Positions 25,700 through 35,091 of a DNA stretch of 64,000 nucleotides are shown here, piece after piece. Origin of the DNA: Lentibacter sp. (GTDB lineage: Bacteria; Pseudomonadota; Alphaproteobacteria; Rhodobacterales; Rhodobacteraceae); the NCBI GenBank assembly GCA_016744435.1, contig JADGEJ010000007.1, positions 43,415-107,414 on the forward strand. The letters run 5' to 3'. The notes beneath the pieces were generated by a model. That model was not told the DNA's origin. It ran no database searches and worked only from the letters and a program-made list of their open reading frames with translations. Position 1 is the first letter of the stretch. Every line of letters begins with the position of its first letter. The translations under genes were made by a program, and so were the position numbers.

Positions 25700-26824
25700 A
25701 TGGCCGAGACAGTATTCGCACCTTGGAACGACGACAGCGCAACGCCGCTGATCCAGTTTAAGAACGTCACCAAACGCTTTGGTGATTTCGTCGCCATCGA
25801 CAACCTCACCCAAGATATTTACGCGCAGGAGTTCTTCGCGCTGCTCGGCCCGTCGGGCTGTGGCAAGACAACAATGATGCGCATGCTCGCAGGCTTTGAA
25901 ACGCCCACTGAAGGCCAGATCCTCATAGCGGGCCAAGACATGGCAGGGGTGCCGCCCAACAAGCGCGCGGTGAACATGATGTTCCAGTCCTACGCGCTGT
26001 TCCCGCACCTTACTGTCGCTGAAAACATCGCCTTTGGCCTCAAGCGCGAAGGCAAGCCCAAGCCCGAGATCGACGCGCGTGTTGACGAGATGCTCCGCCT
26101 CACGCGGCTTGAAAAGTTCGGCAAGCGCAAGCCACACCAGATCTCTGGTGGCCAGCGCCAGCGCGTCGCTCTCGCCCGCTCTCTGGCCAAAGCCCCCAAG
26201 CTGTTGCTGCTCGACGAGCCCCTCGGCGCGCTCGACAAAAAGCTGCGTCAGGAAACCCAGTTCGAGCTGATGGATATTCAGGAGAAGACAGGCACAACCT
26301 TTGTCATCGTCACCCACGATCAGGAAGAAGCGATGACAGTCGCCTCGCGCGTCGCCGTGATGGACGAAGGCCGCATCATTCAGGTTTCCACACCTGCCGA
26401 CATCTATGAGCGGCCCAACTCTGTCTATGTCGCTGACTTTATTGGCGACGTGAACATCATCAATGGCCACGCCACACGCGCGGGTGACGGCTATGACATC
26501 GCCTACGCAGAAGGCGCCGCCAAGCTGCACGCGAAAACATCAACTGACCTTGGCAATGAAGGCAAATGCGCCCTCGCGATCCGGCCAGAAAAAGTCTCTA
26601 TTACGGCCAAAAAGCCCGCAAAATCCGTCAATGCCGTTAGCGGCAAGATCATCGACATCGCCTATCTCGGCAACCTCTCGACATACCATGTCGAGCTTGA
26701 AGGTGGCCAGATGATCAAAGCCCAAACCGCCAACACCCGCCGCCTCGCGCGCCGTACATTTACGTGGGAAGACGACGTCTGGCTCTCGTGGACAGACACA
26801 GCCGCCATCGTACTGGAGGGTTAA
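25700..26824 (+). CDS. potG: Polyamine ABC transporter ATP-binding protein
   Basis: 374 residues. Walker A GPSGCGKTTMMRM, Q-loop MFQSYALFPHL, signature ISGGQRQR, Walker B LLLLDEP, D-loop and switch His (VTHDQEEAM) are intact. The C-terminal TOBE-type domain covers about 250-374. Three bases separate its stop from the potH start. Drives import by the PotF-PotH-PotI system. Confidence 0.93.
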   Translation: MAETVFAPWNDDSATPLIQFKNVTKRFGDFVAIDNLTQDIYAQEFFALLGPSGCGKTTMMRMLAGFETPTEGQILIAGQDMAGVPPNKRAVNMMFQSYALFPHLTVAENIAFGLKREGKPKPEIDARVDEMLRLTRLEKFGKRKPHQISGGQRQRVALARSLAKAPKLLLLDEPLGALDKKLRQETQFELMDIQEKTGTTFVIVTHDQEEAMTVASRVAVMDEGRIIQVSTPADIYERPNSVYVADFIGDVNIINGHATRAGDGYDIAYAEGAAKLHAKTSTDLGNEGKCALAIRPEKVSITAKKPAKSVNAVSGKIIDIAYLGNLSTYHVELEGGQMIKAQTANTRRLARRTFTWEDDVWLSWTDTAAIVLEG

Positions 26825-26827
26825 GCC

Positions 26828-27721
26828 ATGCGTCGTTTCTCCCTCATCGCCGTGCCCTACTTCTGGCTTCTGGTGCTGTTCCTCGTGCCGTTTATCATCG
26901 TCTTCAAGATCAGCCTGTCTGACACGGCCCTCGCGATCCCGCCCTATACGCCCACGCTTGATGTCAGCACTGGTTGGGAGGGCATACGAAATTTCTTTGC
27001 ACAGCTCGACTGGGAGAATTTCACCTTCCTCACCACCGATGATCTTTACTGGAAAGCCTACCTTTCCAGCTTCAGGATCGCAGCGATTTCGACATTGCTC
27101 ACCCTGCTGATCGGCTACCCGATCGCCTACGCCATGGCCCAGTCGCCCGACGAGTGGCGCCCGACGCTGATGATGCTGGTGATCCTGCCTTTCTGGACAT
27201 CGTTCCTCATCCGCGTCTACTCGTGGATGGGCATCCTCTCCAACGAAGGCTTCCTCAACCAATTTCTTCTCTGGACAGGCCTGATCTCGGAGCCACTCCA
27301 GATTTTGAACACCAACAAAGCGGTCTACATCGGCATCATCTACACCTACCTGCCGTTCATGATCCTGCCGATCTACTCGGCGCTCGAGAAGCTCGACGCC
27401 TCTCTGCTCGAAGCTGCCGAAGACTTGGGCTGCTCGCGCATCACCGCGTTCTGGCTGGTGACGATCCCGCTCAGCAAACAAGGCATCATCGCGGGCAGCT
27501 TTCTGGTGTTCATTCCGGCCCTCGGCGAGTTCGTTATTCCATCACTGCTTGGCGGCTCCAAAACCTTGATGATCGGCAAAGTCCTGTGGGAGGAGTTCTT
27601 CTCCAACCGCGACTGGCCCGTCGCCTCGGCGGTCGCTGTCATCCTCTTGCTGATCTTGATCATCCCGATCGTGCTCTTCCAACGGAACGAGCAAAAACAA
27701 CGCGAGGCAGAAGGCCAATGA
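26828..27721 (+). CDS. potH: Polyamine ABC transporter permease
   Basis: 297 residues, six membrane segments. N-terminal SLIAVPYFWLLVLFLVPFIIVFK; EAA loop EAAEDLGCSRITAFWLVTIPLS about 95 residues from the end. Normal length for PotH, unlike the enlarged counterpart at 15615. Followed by a 127-base gap holding a hairpin repeat before potI. Confidence 0.92.
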   Translation: MRRFSLIAVPYFWLLVLFLVPFIIVFKISLSDTALAIPPYTPTLDVSTGWEGIRNFFAQLDWENFTFLTTDDLYWKAYLSSFRIAAISTLLTLLIGYPIAYAMAQSPDEWRPTLMMLVILPFWTSFLIRVYSWMGILSNEGFLNQFLLWTGLISEPLQILNTNKAVYIGIIYTYLPFMILPIYSALEKLDASLLEAAEDLGCSRITAFWLVTIPLSKQGIIAGSFLVFIPALGEFVIPSLLGGSKTLMIGKVLWEEFFSNRDWPVASAVAVILLLILIIPIVLFQRNEQKQREAEGQ

Positions 27722-27756
27722 ACCCCTTTAATCTCTCGCAAGCCCGCCCTGCGCTT

Positions 27757-27835
27757 CCTCTTTCTCCAAATATCCCGGGGGTCTGGGGGCAGCGCCCCCA
27801 GTCGGTCGGATTGCGTTTAGCGCAATTCGAACTCA
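27757..27835. repeat. Hairpin-rich dispersed repeat, copy C, inside an operon
   Basis: TTCCTCTTTCTCCAAATATCCCGGGGG lead in (split here: TTCCTCTTTCTCC, then AAATATCCCGGGGG). The stem CTGGGGGC-AGC-GCCCCCAG lies at 27783-27801 and the second stem ATTGCG/CGCAAT at 27810-27826, then TTCGAA-like end. It sits between potH and potI, which must be co-transcribed, so it cannot be a complete terminator. Confidence 0.75.
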
Positions 27836-27848
27836 AAGGAGAGCAAAC

Positions 27849-28670
27849 ATGAGACGCTTCACATGGTTCAACGCCACATCGCTCACCCTCGGGTTTGTCT
27901 TCCTATACCTGCCGATGGTCATCTTGGTGATCTACAGCTTTAACTCCTCAAAACTGGTCACGGTCTGGGCGGGCTTCTCAACCAAATGGTATGGCACTCT
28001 GTTCCAAAACGAGGCATTTCTCGACGCGGCGTGGGTGACTATCAAAGTCGCCGTCGTCAGCTCAACCTTTGCTGCCGTCCTCGGCACAATGGCCGCTTAC
28101 GTTCTGGTGCGCGGTGGCCGCTTTTTGGGCCGAACTCTGTTTTCTGGCATGATCTACGCACCGCTAGTCATGCCCGAAGTCATAACCGGCCTCTCGCTCT
28201 TGTTGCTCTTTATCGGTATCGGGTTTGACCGAGGGATGATGACGATCATCCTCGCCCATACCACCTTCTCGATGTGCTACGTTTCTGTCGTTGTTTCGTC
28301 ACGCCTCGTCAGCTTTGACCGCTCGCTAGAAGAGGCCGCGCTTGACTTGGGCTGCTCCGCGTTTGAAGCCTTCCGCCTTGTGACTCTGCCCATAATCGCG
28401 CCTGCGGTCATCTCGGGTTGGCTCTTGGCCTTTACCCTCTCGCTTGATGATCTGGTGATCGCCTCGTTCACATCCGGCCCCTCGGCGACGACCCTGCCCA
28501 TCAAGATCTATTCGGCTGTTCGGCTCGGCGTTTCTCCAGAAATCAATGCGCTTTCGACGATCATGATCAGCATCGTAACAGTCGGCGTGATCTCGGCGTC
28601 GCTTATCTCTAAACGCGCAGCCGTGCGCCAGAGGCGCGAGGAAACCGCAGCTGAACGCGCCTCAGACTGA
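27849..28670 (+). CDS. potI: Polyamine ABC transporter permease
   Basis: 273 residues, six membrane segments, with EAA loop EAALDLGCSAFEAFRLVTLPI and a basic C-terminal tail. AAAGGAGAGCAAAC just upstream of the ATG is a strong ribosome site, which it needs because the hairpin repeat separates it from potH. The stop overlaps the oxidase ATG by one base (TGATG). Confidence 0.92.
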   Translation: MRRFTWFNATSLTLGFVFLYLPMVILVIYSFNSSKLVTVWAGFSTKWYGTLFQNEAFLDAAWVTIKVAVVSSTFAAVLGTMAAYVLVRGGRFLGRTLFSGMIYAPLVMPEVITGLSLLLLFIGIGFDRGMMTIILAHTTFSMCYVSVVVSSRLVSFDRSLEEAALDLGCSAFEAFRLVTLPIIAPAVISGWLLAFTLSLDDLVIASFTSGPSATTLPIKIYSAVRLGVSPEINALSTIMISIVTVGVISASLISKRAAVRQRREETAAERASD

Positions 28671-29989
28671 TGCAGCGCCTGTTCTCAGATCATGCCTATT
28701 CCGACGATCGCATTGCAGACTGCTATTGGGCTGAAACAGTCTCTGAATCTCGGCTCAAACGTGGTGCCCTAACAGGCACACACAAAGCTGACATCGCGGT
28801 CATTGGCGCTGGCTTCACAGGGCTCTCAGCCGCGCTCGCTCTCGCTGAAGCAGGCGCAAATGTCACCGTGGTTGACGCCTCCTACCCGGGCTGGGGCGCG
28901 TCGGGGCGCAACGGCGGATTCTGTTGCCTTGGCGGCGCCAAAGCCTCTGATGCGCAGTTAGATCGTGCCCATGGAAAGCCCGCCCGTCTTGACTATCGAC
29001 GCTCAGAACTTGCCGCAGTGCATCACGTTGCCGCGACGCTTGCCAAATACAAAATCAACGCTGAAACGCACAGCAATGGCGAAACGCTGCTGACACACAA
29101 AGCCAGCTTTCGGCTTGATGAGGAAGCCCGCGAAACCGAAGAAAACTATGGCGTCACACCGACGATCTACAGCAAAGATGATCTCCCAAGTCTCGGCATG
29201 CCCGGCCCCTTCCACGGCGCCATGACAACGCCTGTTGGCTTTGGCCTCAACCCGCGCGCCTACCTTGCCGGGTTGCTCCAAGCTGCCGAAGCCGCAGGCG
29301 TGCGAGTGCATGGTGCAACACCGGTCACCAACATCGTGCGCGCAGGTAAATACAGGCTGACTGCGCCGCAAGGAACGCTGGAAGCCGACCAACTCATTTT
29401 GGCGACAAACGGCTATTCCTCTGAGGACATTCCTGAATGGAAAGCCGCGCGTTACATGCCCTCTCAATCCAGCATTATCGTCACGCGCGAGCTCACAGAC
29501 GCAGAGCTGGAAAATGGCTGGAACTCCGATCAGATGTCATACGACAGCCGCCTATTGCTGCACTATTTTCGCTTGATGCCAAACCGCCGCTTCCTGTTCG
29601 GAATGCGCGGCGGGCTTACCTCGTCAGACCGCTCAGAAGCAGGCATCCAGCGTAAAATCCGCGCTGACTTCGAGCGCATGTTCCCCGCTTGGGCGCATGT
29701 TGAAACACCACACTACTGGTCGGGCATGGTTTGCCTCTCGGCTGGCTTTACGCCGTTTGCCGGGGCCGTTCCCGACATGCCTGGCGCCTACGCTGGCTTC
29801 GCCTACCACGGCAACGGCGTCGCCATGGGCAGCTACACGGGCGCGCTTCTGGCGGATCAGGTTCTCGGCACTCAAACACTTGAGACACCTATGCTTATGC
29901 AGAAAGCACCCGCGAAATTCCCCCTCGGCCGCGCCCGCCGCGCGCTCATGTATGGCGTCTATGCAGGCGCCGCCCTGAAAGACTTATAG
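28670..29989 (+). CDS. FAD-dependent amine oxidoreductase, PuuB/DAO family
   Basis: 439 residues. FAD-binding Rossmann motif VIGAGFTGLSAALALAEAG with the acidic end VVDA, then GWGASGRNGGF, a signature of gamma-glutamylputrescine oxidase-like enzymes. The C-terminal part has the second FAD contact YAGFAYHGNGVAMGSYTG. Coupled to potI, so it probably oxidises the imported amine or a gamma-glutamyl derivative. No puuA (glutamylputrescine synthetase) is adjacent, so direct oxidation or a distant puuA are both possible. Confidence 0.83.
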   Translation: MQRLFSDHAYSDDRIADCYWAETVSESRLKRGALTGTHKADIAVIGAGFTGLSAALALAEAGANVTVVDASYPGWGASGRNGGFCCLGGAKASDAQLDRAHGKPARLDYRRSELAAVHHVAATLAKYKINAETHSNGETLLTHKASFRLDEEARETEENYGVTPTIYSKDDLPSLGMPGPFHGAMTTPVGFGLNPRAYLAGLLQAAEAAGVRVHGATPVTNIVRAGKYRLTAPQGTLEADQLILATNGYSSEDIPEWKAARYMPSQSSIIVTRELTDAELENGWNSDQMSYDSRLLLHYFRLMPNRRFLFGMRGGLTSSDRSEAGIQRKIRADFERMFPAWAHVETPHYWSGMVCLSAGFTPFAGAVPDMPGAYAGFAYHGNGVAMGSYTGALLADQVLGTQTLETPMLMQKAPAKFPLGRARRALMYGVYAGAALKDL

Positions 29990-29996
29990 GTCGTCT

Positions 29997-30078
29997 CATT
30001 GGGTGAAATATCCTGGGGGAGCGCGAGGGGGCTAGCCCCCTCGCCACCGCGACGTGCCAAAGGCGCGGCGCAATTCCT
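29997..30078. repeat. Hairpin-rich dispersed repeat, copy D
   Basis: GAAATATCCTGGGGG, then a 22-base perfect palindrome (30023-30044) centred on GGGGGCTAGCCCCC, then a third part with GCC-AAA-GGC and CGCGGCGCAATTCCTC. It lies between the convergent ends of the amine oxidase and the amidotransferase and could terminate both. Confidence 0.72.
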
Positions 30079-30097
30079 CAAACAGCGCCAAACCCAG

Positions 30098-30844
30098 CTA
30101 GCCAGATAGCGACCGGTAGCGCGCCACAAAATTGCGCAAAATGAGCTCAGGCGCAGTGACATCCGCAGCTCTGCACATTGCGATCAGGCTTTCGGCCTCT
30201 TCCGGCGGGAAATAGCCGCGATGCTTGTAGATGTTGATCCGCGTTTCAAACTCAGCCCCGTCAGCTTCCGGGTGAAACTGCGTCGCGTAGACGTTTCGTT
30301 TATAGCGGATCATCTGATAGGGGCAGCTCAGTGCCTCAACAAGGTGCTCGCAACCTTCAGGCAGGCTCTGCACCGCCTCTTTATGGCCAACAAAGGCCTC
30401 AAACCGTTCGGGCAGGCCCGCACATAACGGGTCTGATTTGCCAGCCAATGTAAGTGTGCAATCAGCCGTGCCAACGGGTTCGCCATAGCGCGCCTTGCTA
30501 ACATTCTGTGCCAAGTGGTGGCCCAGAATGCCGATGCCATAACAACACCCCAAGAAAGGAAAATCACGTTCTGTGATCTCGGGCATTAGCCCCAAGACCG
30601 CCGCCTCGATACGGGCTTCAACCTTGGTTTTGGCGTCAGGCGCATCGCTCACGCAGCCCGGCCCGCCGCCGACAATCACTCCGGAAAAGTCATCCAGCGA
30701 CATAGCCTCAGGCAAGTCGTCCTGATCAAGCCTGATGCGGCGGGTCTCGCCCACCTCTAAGCCAGCAGTCCGGCAGATAGCAGCAAACTCGCTGTCAGAG
30801 GCCTCTGTTTCAGGCCGCAGTTGCAAAATCAGGAAAGGTTTCAT
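30098..30844 (-). CDS. Class I glutamine amidotransferase-like protein
   Basis: 248 residues, GMP-synthase-type GATase-1 fold. Nucleophile Cys101 in the elbow GCCYG, and catalytic His/Glu in ATQFHPEAD; oxyanion strand VIVGGGPG. ATG at 30844 has GAGGAG upstream; the open frame beyond it is shadow. It stands alone and converges on the polyamine operon. A role like PuuD (gamma-glutamyl-GABA hydrolysis) is tempting from the neighbourhood, but the sequence looks closer to stand-alone GMP-synthase-like amidotransferases, so the substrate is open. Confidence 0.8.
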   Translation of the reverse strand: MKPFLILQLRPETEASDSEFAAICRTAGLEVGETRRIRLDQDDLPEAMSLDDFSGVIVGGGPGCVSDAPDAKTKVEARIEAAVLGLMPEITERDFPFLGCCYGIGILGHHLAQNVSKARYGEPVGTADCTLTLAGKSDPLCAGLPERFEAFVGHKEAVQSLPEGCEHLVEALSCPYQMIRYKRNVYATQFHPEADGAEFETRINIYKHRGYFPPEEAESLIAMCRAADVTAPELILRNFVARYRSLSG

Positions 30845-31019
30845 AGCAGGCTCCTCGTCTGCCTTCCAAATGCATTGCCTTGACCCCAAGTTGCAATCCC
30901 TTAGGTTACCCGCACGACCGGTTTGAGGATGTCCCCATGGCTCAGCGCCTATATCTTGTTTGGCAACGCGTTGCGCTCTCGGCGAAACTTCCCTCAGCCG
31001 CGGCCAGAGGTCGCACCGC

Positions 31020-32228
31020 TTGAAACCGCTTCTCACAAGCCTTCTGGCCCGCGCGAGCAAATCCTACAGCAGTGTCGCTACAGCAGGCAACGCGCTTGCA
31101 GTTGATCTTTGGTTTCACGCCACCGAGCCCGCGCATCTACCCGCATTTTTGCAACTGCGCCGTGCACTTCGTGTCGAGCGGCCAGAGATCACCTGCCTCA
31201 TCACCACCGATGGCAGTGTCGCACGGCCTGAGGGCTTTGATCCGTTCATTGCTTGGCATGTGCTAGAGGGTGACAGGCCCGCCGACATCAGCAGCTTTTT
31301 TGAACTGTTTTCCCCAAAGCTCGGCCTTTGGGCTGGTGGCTGGCTCAAACCCGCGTTTATCACTGAAGCCGAGGTGCGCGCGATCCCGATGTTTCTGATC
31401 GACGCACAGGCCCCCGGGCTTCAAACCAGCCGCTGGCGCGGGCTTGGCTCTTCGGAGAAGCGCGCTGTCCTGTCATTTTCGTCTTGCTTTGCGCGCGACG
31501 CAGAAGCCGCGTCATTGCTAGAGCGCCACGGCGTTGCGCATGATGATCTAACGATCGCAGGCCGTATGCAGGAAGGCATTCCCGTTCTGCCCTGCAACGA
31601 GACCGATCTTGACGAGTTGCGCTCCGCTTGTACCAGCCGCCCCGTTTGGCTGGCGGCTTGCGTGCGGCAGGGCGAGCTCGATACAATCTTGCAAGCGCAC
31701 CTCCTTGCCAGCCGAACGGCGCATCGCTTGCTGCTTGTTCTTGTCCCCGATGATGAAGACGAAGCAGCTGCATTCAAACAGGCTCTAATCCAGCATAACT
31801 TACGGTTTACGGCTTGGCCTGACGTCAGCGGATTAGCCGATGAAACAGCGCAGGTCCTGCTGGCAGACGATCCGTTTGAGATGGGCCTTTGGCTGCGGTT
31901 TTCGCCTGTCTCTTTCATGGGGGCTTCGCTGGTCTCCGGTTTTGGCGGTCACAACCCTTACGCCCCTGCCAACCTCGGTTCTGCTATCCTTTATGGCCCC
32001 AATGTCGGACGCCATCTGGAAAGTTATTCGCGGTTTGTCAACGCAGGTGCCGCGCGCATTGTACGCGACGCTGACACACTCGCTGCAGCTGTCACACAGC
32101 TTTCCGCGCCCGACCGAGCCGCCCAGATGGCCATGGCCGCGTGGGAAATCGCTACAGAAGGCGCTAGCGTGACTGACAAAATCACAGCACTCGTCCATGA
32201 TGTGCTCGATCACTTGGGAGTGCCGTAA
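31020..32228 (+). CDS. waaA: 3-deoxy-D-manno-octulosonic acid (Kdo) transferase
   Basis: Adds Kdo to lipid A precursor. About 402 residues from the TTG chosen. The C-terminal GT-B half is clear: [15 protein letters not shown] and [29 protein letters not shown], the donor-binding region of KdtA/WaaA. The N-terminal half is divergent; [12 protein letters not shown] stands in for the usual IWxHAxSVGE, so the catalytic Glu region is not obvious. No ATG fits: the frame offers TTG at 30960 or 31020. In another frame an ATG at 30937 (28 codons, MAQRLYLVWQRVAL) ends in TGA that overlaps the 31020 TTG. Start is therefore uncertain. Overlaps lpxK by one base. Confidence 0.8.
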   Translation: MKPLLTSLLARASKSYSSVATAGNALAVDLWFHATEPAHLPAFLQLRRALRVERPEITCLITTDGSVARPEGFDPFIAWHVLEGDRPADISSFFELFSPKLGLWAGGWLKPAFITEAEVRAIPMFLIDAQAPGLQTSRWRGLGSSEKRAVLSFSSCFARDAEAASLLERHGVAHDDLTIAGRMQEGIPVLPCNETDLDELRSACTSRPVWLAACVRQGELDTILQAHLLASRTAHRLLLVLVPDDEDEAAAFKQALIQHNLRFTAWPDVSGLADETAQVLLADDPFEMGLWLRFSPVSFMGASLVSGFGGHNPYAPANLGSAILYGPNVGRHLESYSRFVNAGAARIVRDADTLAAAVTQLSAPDRAAQMAMAAWEIATEGASVTDKITALVHDVLDHLGVP

Positions 32229-33184
32229 TGCAAGCACCTGATTTCTGGTTTCGCCCCGCAAGCTGGCAGTCTCGCCTGCTGGCACCTTTGGGTGCGCTTT
32301 ACGCTTGGGGCACAGCACGCCGTCTTGCCAAGGGAGCCCCTGAAAAGCTGCCCGTCCCTGTGATATGCGTCGGCAACATCAATGCTGGCGGCACCGGCAA
32401 AACCCCAACAGTCATCTACCTCATGCAATTTCTCACAGAGCTTGGCCACACGCCCCATGTTGTCACGCGCGGCTACGGCGGCTCTCTTGTTGGCCCTGCC
32501 CAAGTAAACGAGCGCGCGCACAAGGCCCATGAGGCCGGCGATGAGCCGCTGCTTCTCGCCGCCTTCGGGCCAGTCTGGGTTTCTAAAGACCGCGCAGCAG
32601 GCGCGCGGGCTGCGGTTGCTGCTGGCGCAAGCCACATCCTGCTTGATGACGGCTTTCAAGATCCATCGCTGCACAAGGACTTCTCGCTCGTTGTGGTTGA
32701 CGCGAAGCGCGGATTCGGCAACCAACGCTGCATCCCCGCTGGCCCCCTGCGCGAGCCAACATCAAAAGGCTTGGCCCGTGCGGACGCCCTGTTAACAATC
32801 GGTGAAGGCCCTGCCATAGACACTGGCAAACCTCGGTTTTCCGCCGTGTTAGAGCCGCTACCCATGGGAATGGACTGGCGTGGAACCCGCGTTCTCGCCT
32901 TCGCAGGAATCGGCCATCCCGAGAAGTTTTTCTCAACGCTTCAAAGCCTCGGTGTAAAACTCTTGCACGCCGAAGCATTGGCCGACCATCAACCCCTGAC
33001 AATACAACTCATGGCCCGCCTGACAGCCGACGCGCACAAGCACAACGCGCGGCTTGTCACCACCGAGAAAGACGCTGTGCGCCTGCCTCAAGAATACCGC
33101 CAGGAAGTTCTAACCCTGCCAGTTCGGCTGCAAGTCGCGAATGAGCCCGCCTTCAACAAGCTTCTCAACGAGCACATTCTCTAA
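32228..33184 (+). CDS. lpxK: Tetraacyldisaccharide 4'-kinase
   Basis: Phosphorylates the 4' position of the lipid A disaccharide at the inner membrane. 318 residues. A short N-terminal membrane-associated segment ([20 protein letters not shown]), then the P-loop [12 protein letters not shown], the VVTRGYGG motif, the DDGFQDPSL motif and [11 protein letters not shown], all typical of LpxK. The ATG overlaps the waaA stop (TAATG), so the two lipid A-core genes are co-expressed. Confidence 0.93.
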   Translation: MQAPDFWFRPASWQSRLLAPLGALYAWGTARRLAKGAPEKLPVPVICVGNINAGGTGKTPTVIYLMQFLTELGHTPHVVTRGYGGSLVGPAQVNERAHKAHEAGDEPLLLAAFGPVWVSKDRAAGARAAVAAGASHILLDDGFQDPSLHKDFSLVVVDAKRGFGNQRCIPAGPLREPTSKGLARADALLTIGEGPAIDTGKPRFSAVLEPLPMGMDWRGTRVLAFAGIGHPEKFFSTLQSLGVKLLHAEALADHQPLTIQLMARLTADAHKHNARLVTTEKDAVRLPQEYRQEVLTLPVRLQVANEPAFNKLLNEHIL

Positions 33185-33186
33185 CT

Positions 33187-33288
33187 TTTTCTTTCCAGAA
33201 ATATCCCGGGGGGTCACAAAACTTGTTTTGTGACTTGGGGGCTGGCCCCCACACTGTCGGATTTGGCGAAGCCAAATTCGAAGCTCTG
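33187..33288. repeat. Hairpin-rich dispersed repeat, copy E (three stems)
   Basis: TTTTTCTTTCCAG, AAATATCCCGGGGG, then an extra 10-bp perfect stem GTCACAAAAC/GTTTTGTGAC (33213-33234), then TGGGGGC-TG-GCCCCCA (33236-33251), then ATTTGGC-GAA-GCCAAAT (33261-33277) and TTCGAA. The most complete copy; between convergent lpxK and the CoA transferase gene. Confidence 0.78.
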
Positions 33289-33289
33289 A

Positions 33290-34402
33290 CTACCCGTCCT
33301 CGCCCAGTTTTGGTGAAGGGCGTTTCAATGCAAGCTCAGCATCAGAAAACCGGAAAGGCGCGCGCACACTTGGCACACCATCAAGTTCGATCTGCATACC
33401 CCGTGCCTGCACTTGAGGGTCCGCAAACATCTCGGCCATATCGTTGATCGGCCCCGCCGGGATGCCTTGGCTTTCGCAGCCTTCCAAAAGCTCTGCTTTG
33501 GTCAGTTTTGCTGTCTCTGCCATCAACAGCGCAATCATCGCTGGCCTGTTCTTCACACGGTCAGCATTCTTCAAGTAGTCCGCGTGCTCCGCCATCCAGC
33601 CAAGCCCAAGCAAGTGGCACAACCGCTGATACTGTGCATCATTGCCTGTCGCGATGATGATGTGCCCATCGGAGCAATCAAACACCTGATAGGGCGTGAG
33701 GTTGGGGTGGTAGTTGCCCGTGCGCCCCGGCGGTGTCCCTGTAGTCAGGTAGTTCAGCCCTTGGTTGGCTGTCACCGAGACAGCCACGTCGAGCAGCGCC
33801 ATGTCGATATGCTGGCCGCGCCCCGTGCGCTCGCGCTGATAGAGGGCTGCCAAAACACCCGCGACAGAGTAAACGCCAGTGAACACATCGGTGATAGCTA
33901 CGCCCGCGCGCTGGGGTTGCCCGTCGGGCTCTCCGGTGATCGACATAAGCCCAGACATGCCCTGAATGATATAGTCATATCCCGCGCGGTGCGCGTAGGG
34001 CCCTGTCTGCCCAAAACCGGTGATCGAGCAATAGATCAGCCGCGGATTCAGCTCGGAAAGACTGGCATAGTCCAGCCCATATTTCGCGAGGCCGCCTACC
34101 TTGAAGTTCTCGATCAGGATGTCGGCACCGGCAACAAGTTCGCGCACACGCGCTTGGCCTTCGGGCGTGCGAAAGTCGACAGCCACGCTAGCCTTGCCAC
34201 GGTTACAGCCGTGAAAATACGACGCTGACTTGTCGCCTTCACGCTCAACAAACGGCGGGCCCCACTGGCGCGTATCGTCGCCTTGCGGAGCCTCGACCTT
34301 GATAACTTCTGCGCCTAAATCAGCCAGTGTCTGGCCAGCCCAAGGGCCCGCCAGAATGCGCGCCAGTTCGACAACCTTGAGCCCTTCAAGCGGTGCGCTC
34401 AC
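33290..34402 (-). CDS. CaiB/BaiF family III CoA transferase
   Basis: 370 residues, moves CoA between acyl groups. The catalytic Asp is in HIDMALLDVAVSV (about residue 168-175). LADLGAEVIKVEAPQGDDTR and GYDYIIQGMSGLMSITGEPDG are strong family motifs. The start is GTG at 34402, 4 bases after the dsbA-like stop. Substrate is not readable from sequence; succinyl-, formyl- and mesaconyl-type enzymes all share these features. Confidence 0.9.
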   Translation of the reverse strand: MSAPLEGLKVVELARILAGPWAGQTLADLGAEVIKVEAPQGDDTRQWGPPFVEREGDKSASYFHGCNRGKASVAVDFRTPEGQARVRELVAGADILIENFKVGGLAKYGLDYASLSELNPRLIYCSITGFGQTGPYAHRAGYDYIIQGMSGLMSITGEPDGQPQRAGVAITDVFTGVYSVAGVLAALYQRERTGRGQHIDMALLDVAVSVTANQGLNYLTTGTPPGRTGNYHPNLTPYQVFDCSDGHIIIATGNDAQYQRLCHLLGLGWMAEHADYLKNADRVKNRPAMIALLMAETAKLTKAELLEGCESQGIPAGPINDMAEMFADPQVQARGMQIELDGVPSVRAPFRFSDAELALKRPSPKLGEDG

Positions 34403-34406
34403 AACT

Positions 34407-35075
34407 CTACTCGCCGAGCTTTGCGTCGATAGCTGTCATGAGCTTGGGGTAGTTGTTGCCGCTGACCAGCTCACCGTTCACAATGAATGCGGGCGTTGAC
34501 TCAATGCCATGTTCATCGGAGTTCTTCTGGAACCAAGTCACCAGAGATTGTGCCGAAGTCTCGTCTTCGAGGCATGCGTCTATCGCATCAGCGCTCAGGC
34601 CTGCAACACGGCCAACCTTGCGCAGCCCATCGGCGATCTTGACAGGGTCGCCATCACCAAGCCAATCACGCTGACCTTTGTGGATCAGATCGTTGATGCC
34701 AAAGAACTTGTCCTTGCCACCACAGCGCGCGATCATCGAAGCCCAGAGGCCGATCCTGTCAAAGTAGACTTCACGGTAAGTGAAATGCACCTTGCCTGTG
34801 TCGATATAGTCAGCCTTGAACTTGCCAAAGCTTTCAACGTGGAATGCCGAGCAGTGCGGGCATGTGTAGGAGCTGTATTCAAACACTTTCACAGGTGCGT
34901 CGGCGTTGCCCAAAGTCATCTCTTCAACTGTCGGCAAGTCGGCCTCTGCGTCGGCTTCTACTGTTTCGACGTCAACTGCTGGGGCAGACATGTTGTCTGA
35001 CATCGTGAAAAAGTAGGCGCCGAGGCCAACAATCGCGGCAAGTGCAATCGCGATAATACTCGTAGTGCGGTTCAT
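34407..35075 (-). CDS. DsbA-family thiol oxidoreductase
   Basis: 222 residues, periplasmic, anchored by an N-terminal hydrophobic segment (about 6-24, IIAIALAAIVGLGAYFF) with no clear cleavage site. The thioredoxin fold has the active site CPHC (Cys72, Cys75) in YSSYTCPHCSAFH and the cis-Pro in STPAFIVNGEL. ATG at 35075 follows GAGAG; a GTG at 35084 would add three residues. A low-charge acidic linker (residues 33-52) separates anchor and domain. Downstream of the DUF721 gene by about 16 bases, as often seen in Rhodobacteraceae. Confidence 0.9.
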   Translation of the reverse strand: MNRTTSIIAIALAAIVGLGAYFFTMSDNMSAPAVDVETVEADAEADLPTVEEMTLGNADAPVKVFEYSSYTCPHCSAFHVESFGKFKADYIDTGKVHFTYREVYFDRIGLWASMIARCGGKDKFFGINDLIHKGQRDWLGDGDPVKIADGLRKVGRVAGLSADAIDACLEDETSAQSLVTWFQKNSDEHGIESTPAFIVNGELVSGNNYPKLMTAIDAKLGE

Positions 35076-35091
35076 GGGGGTCACTCTCTAT

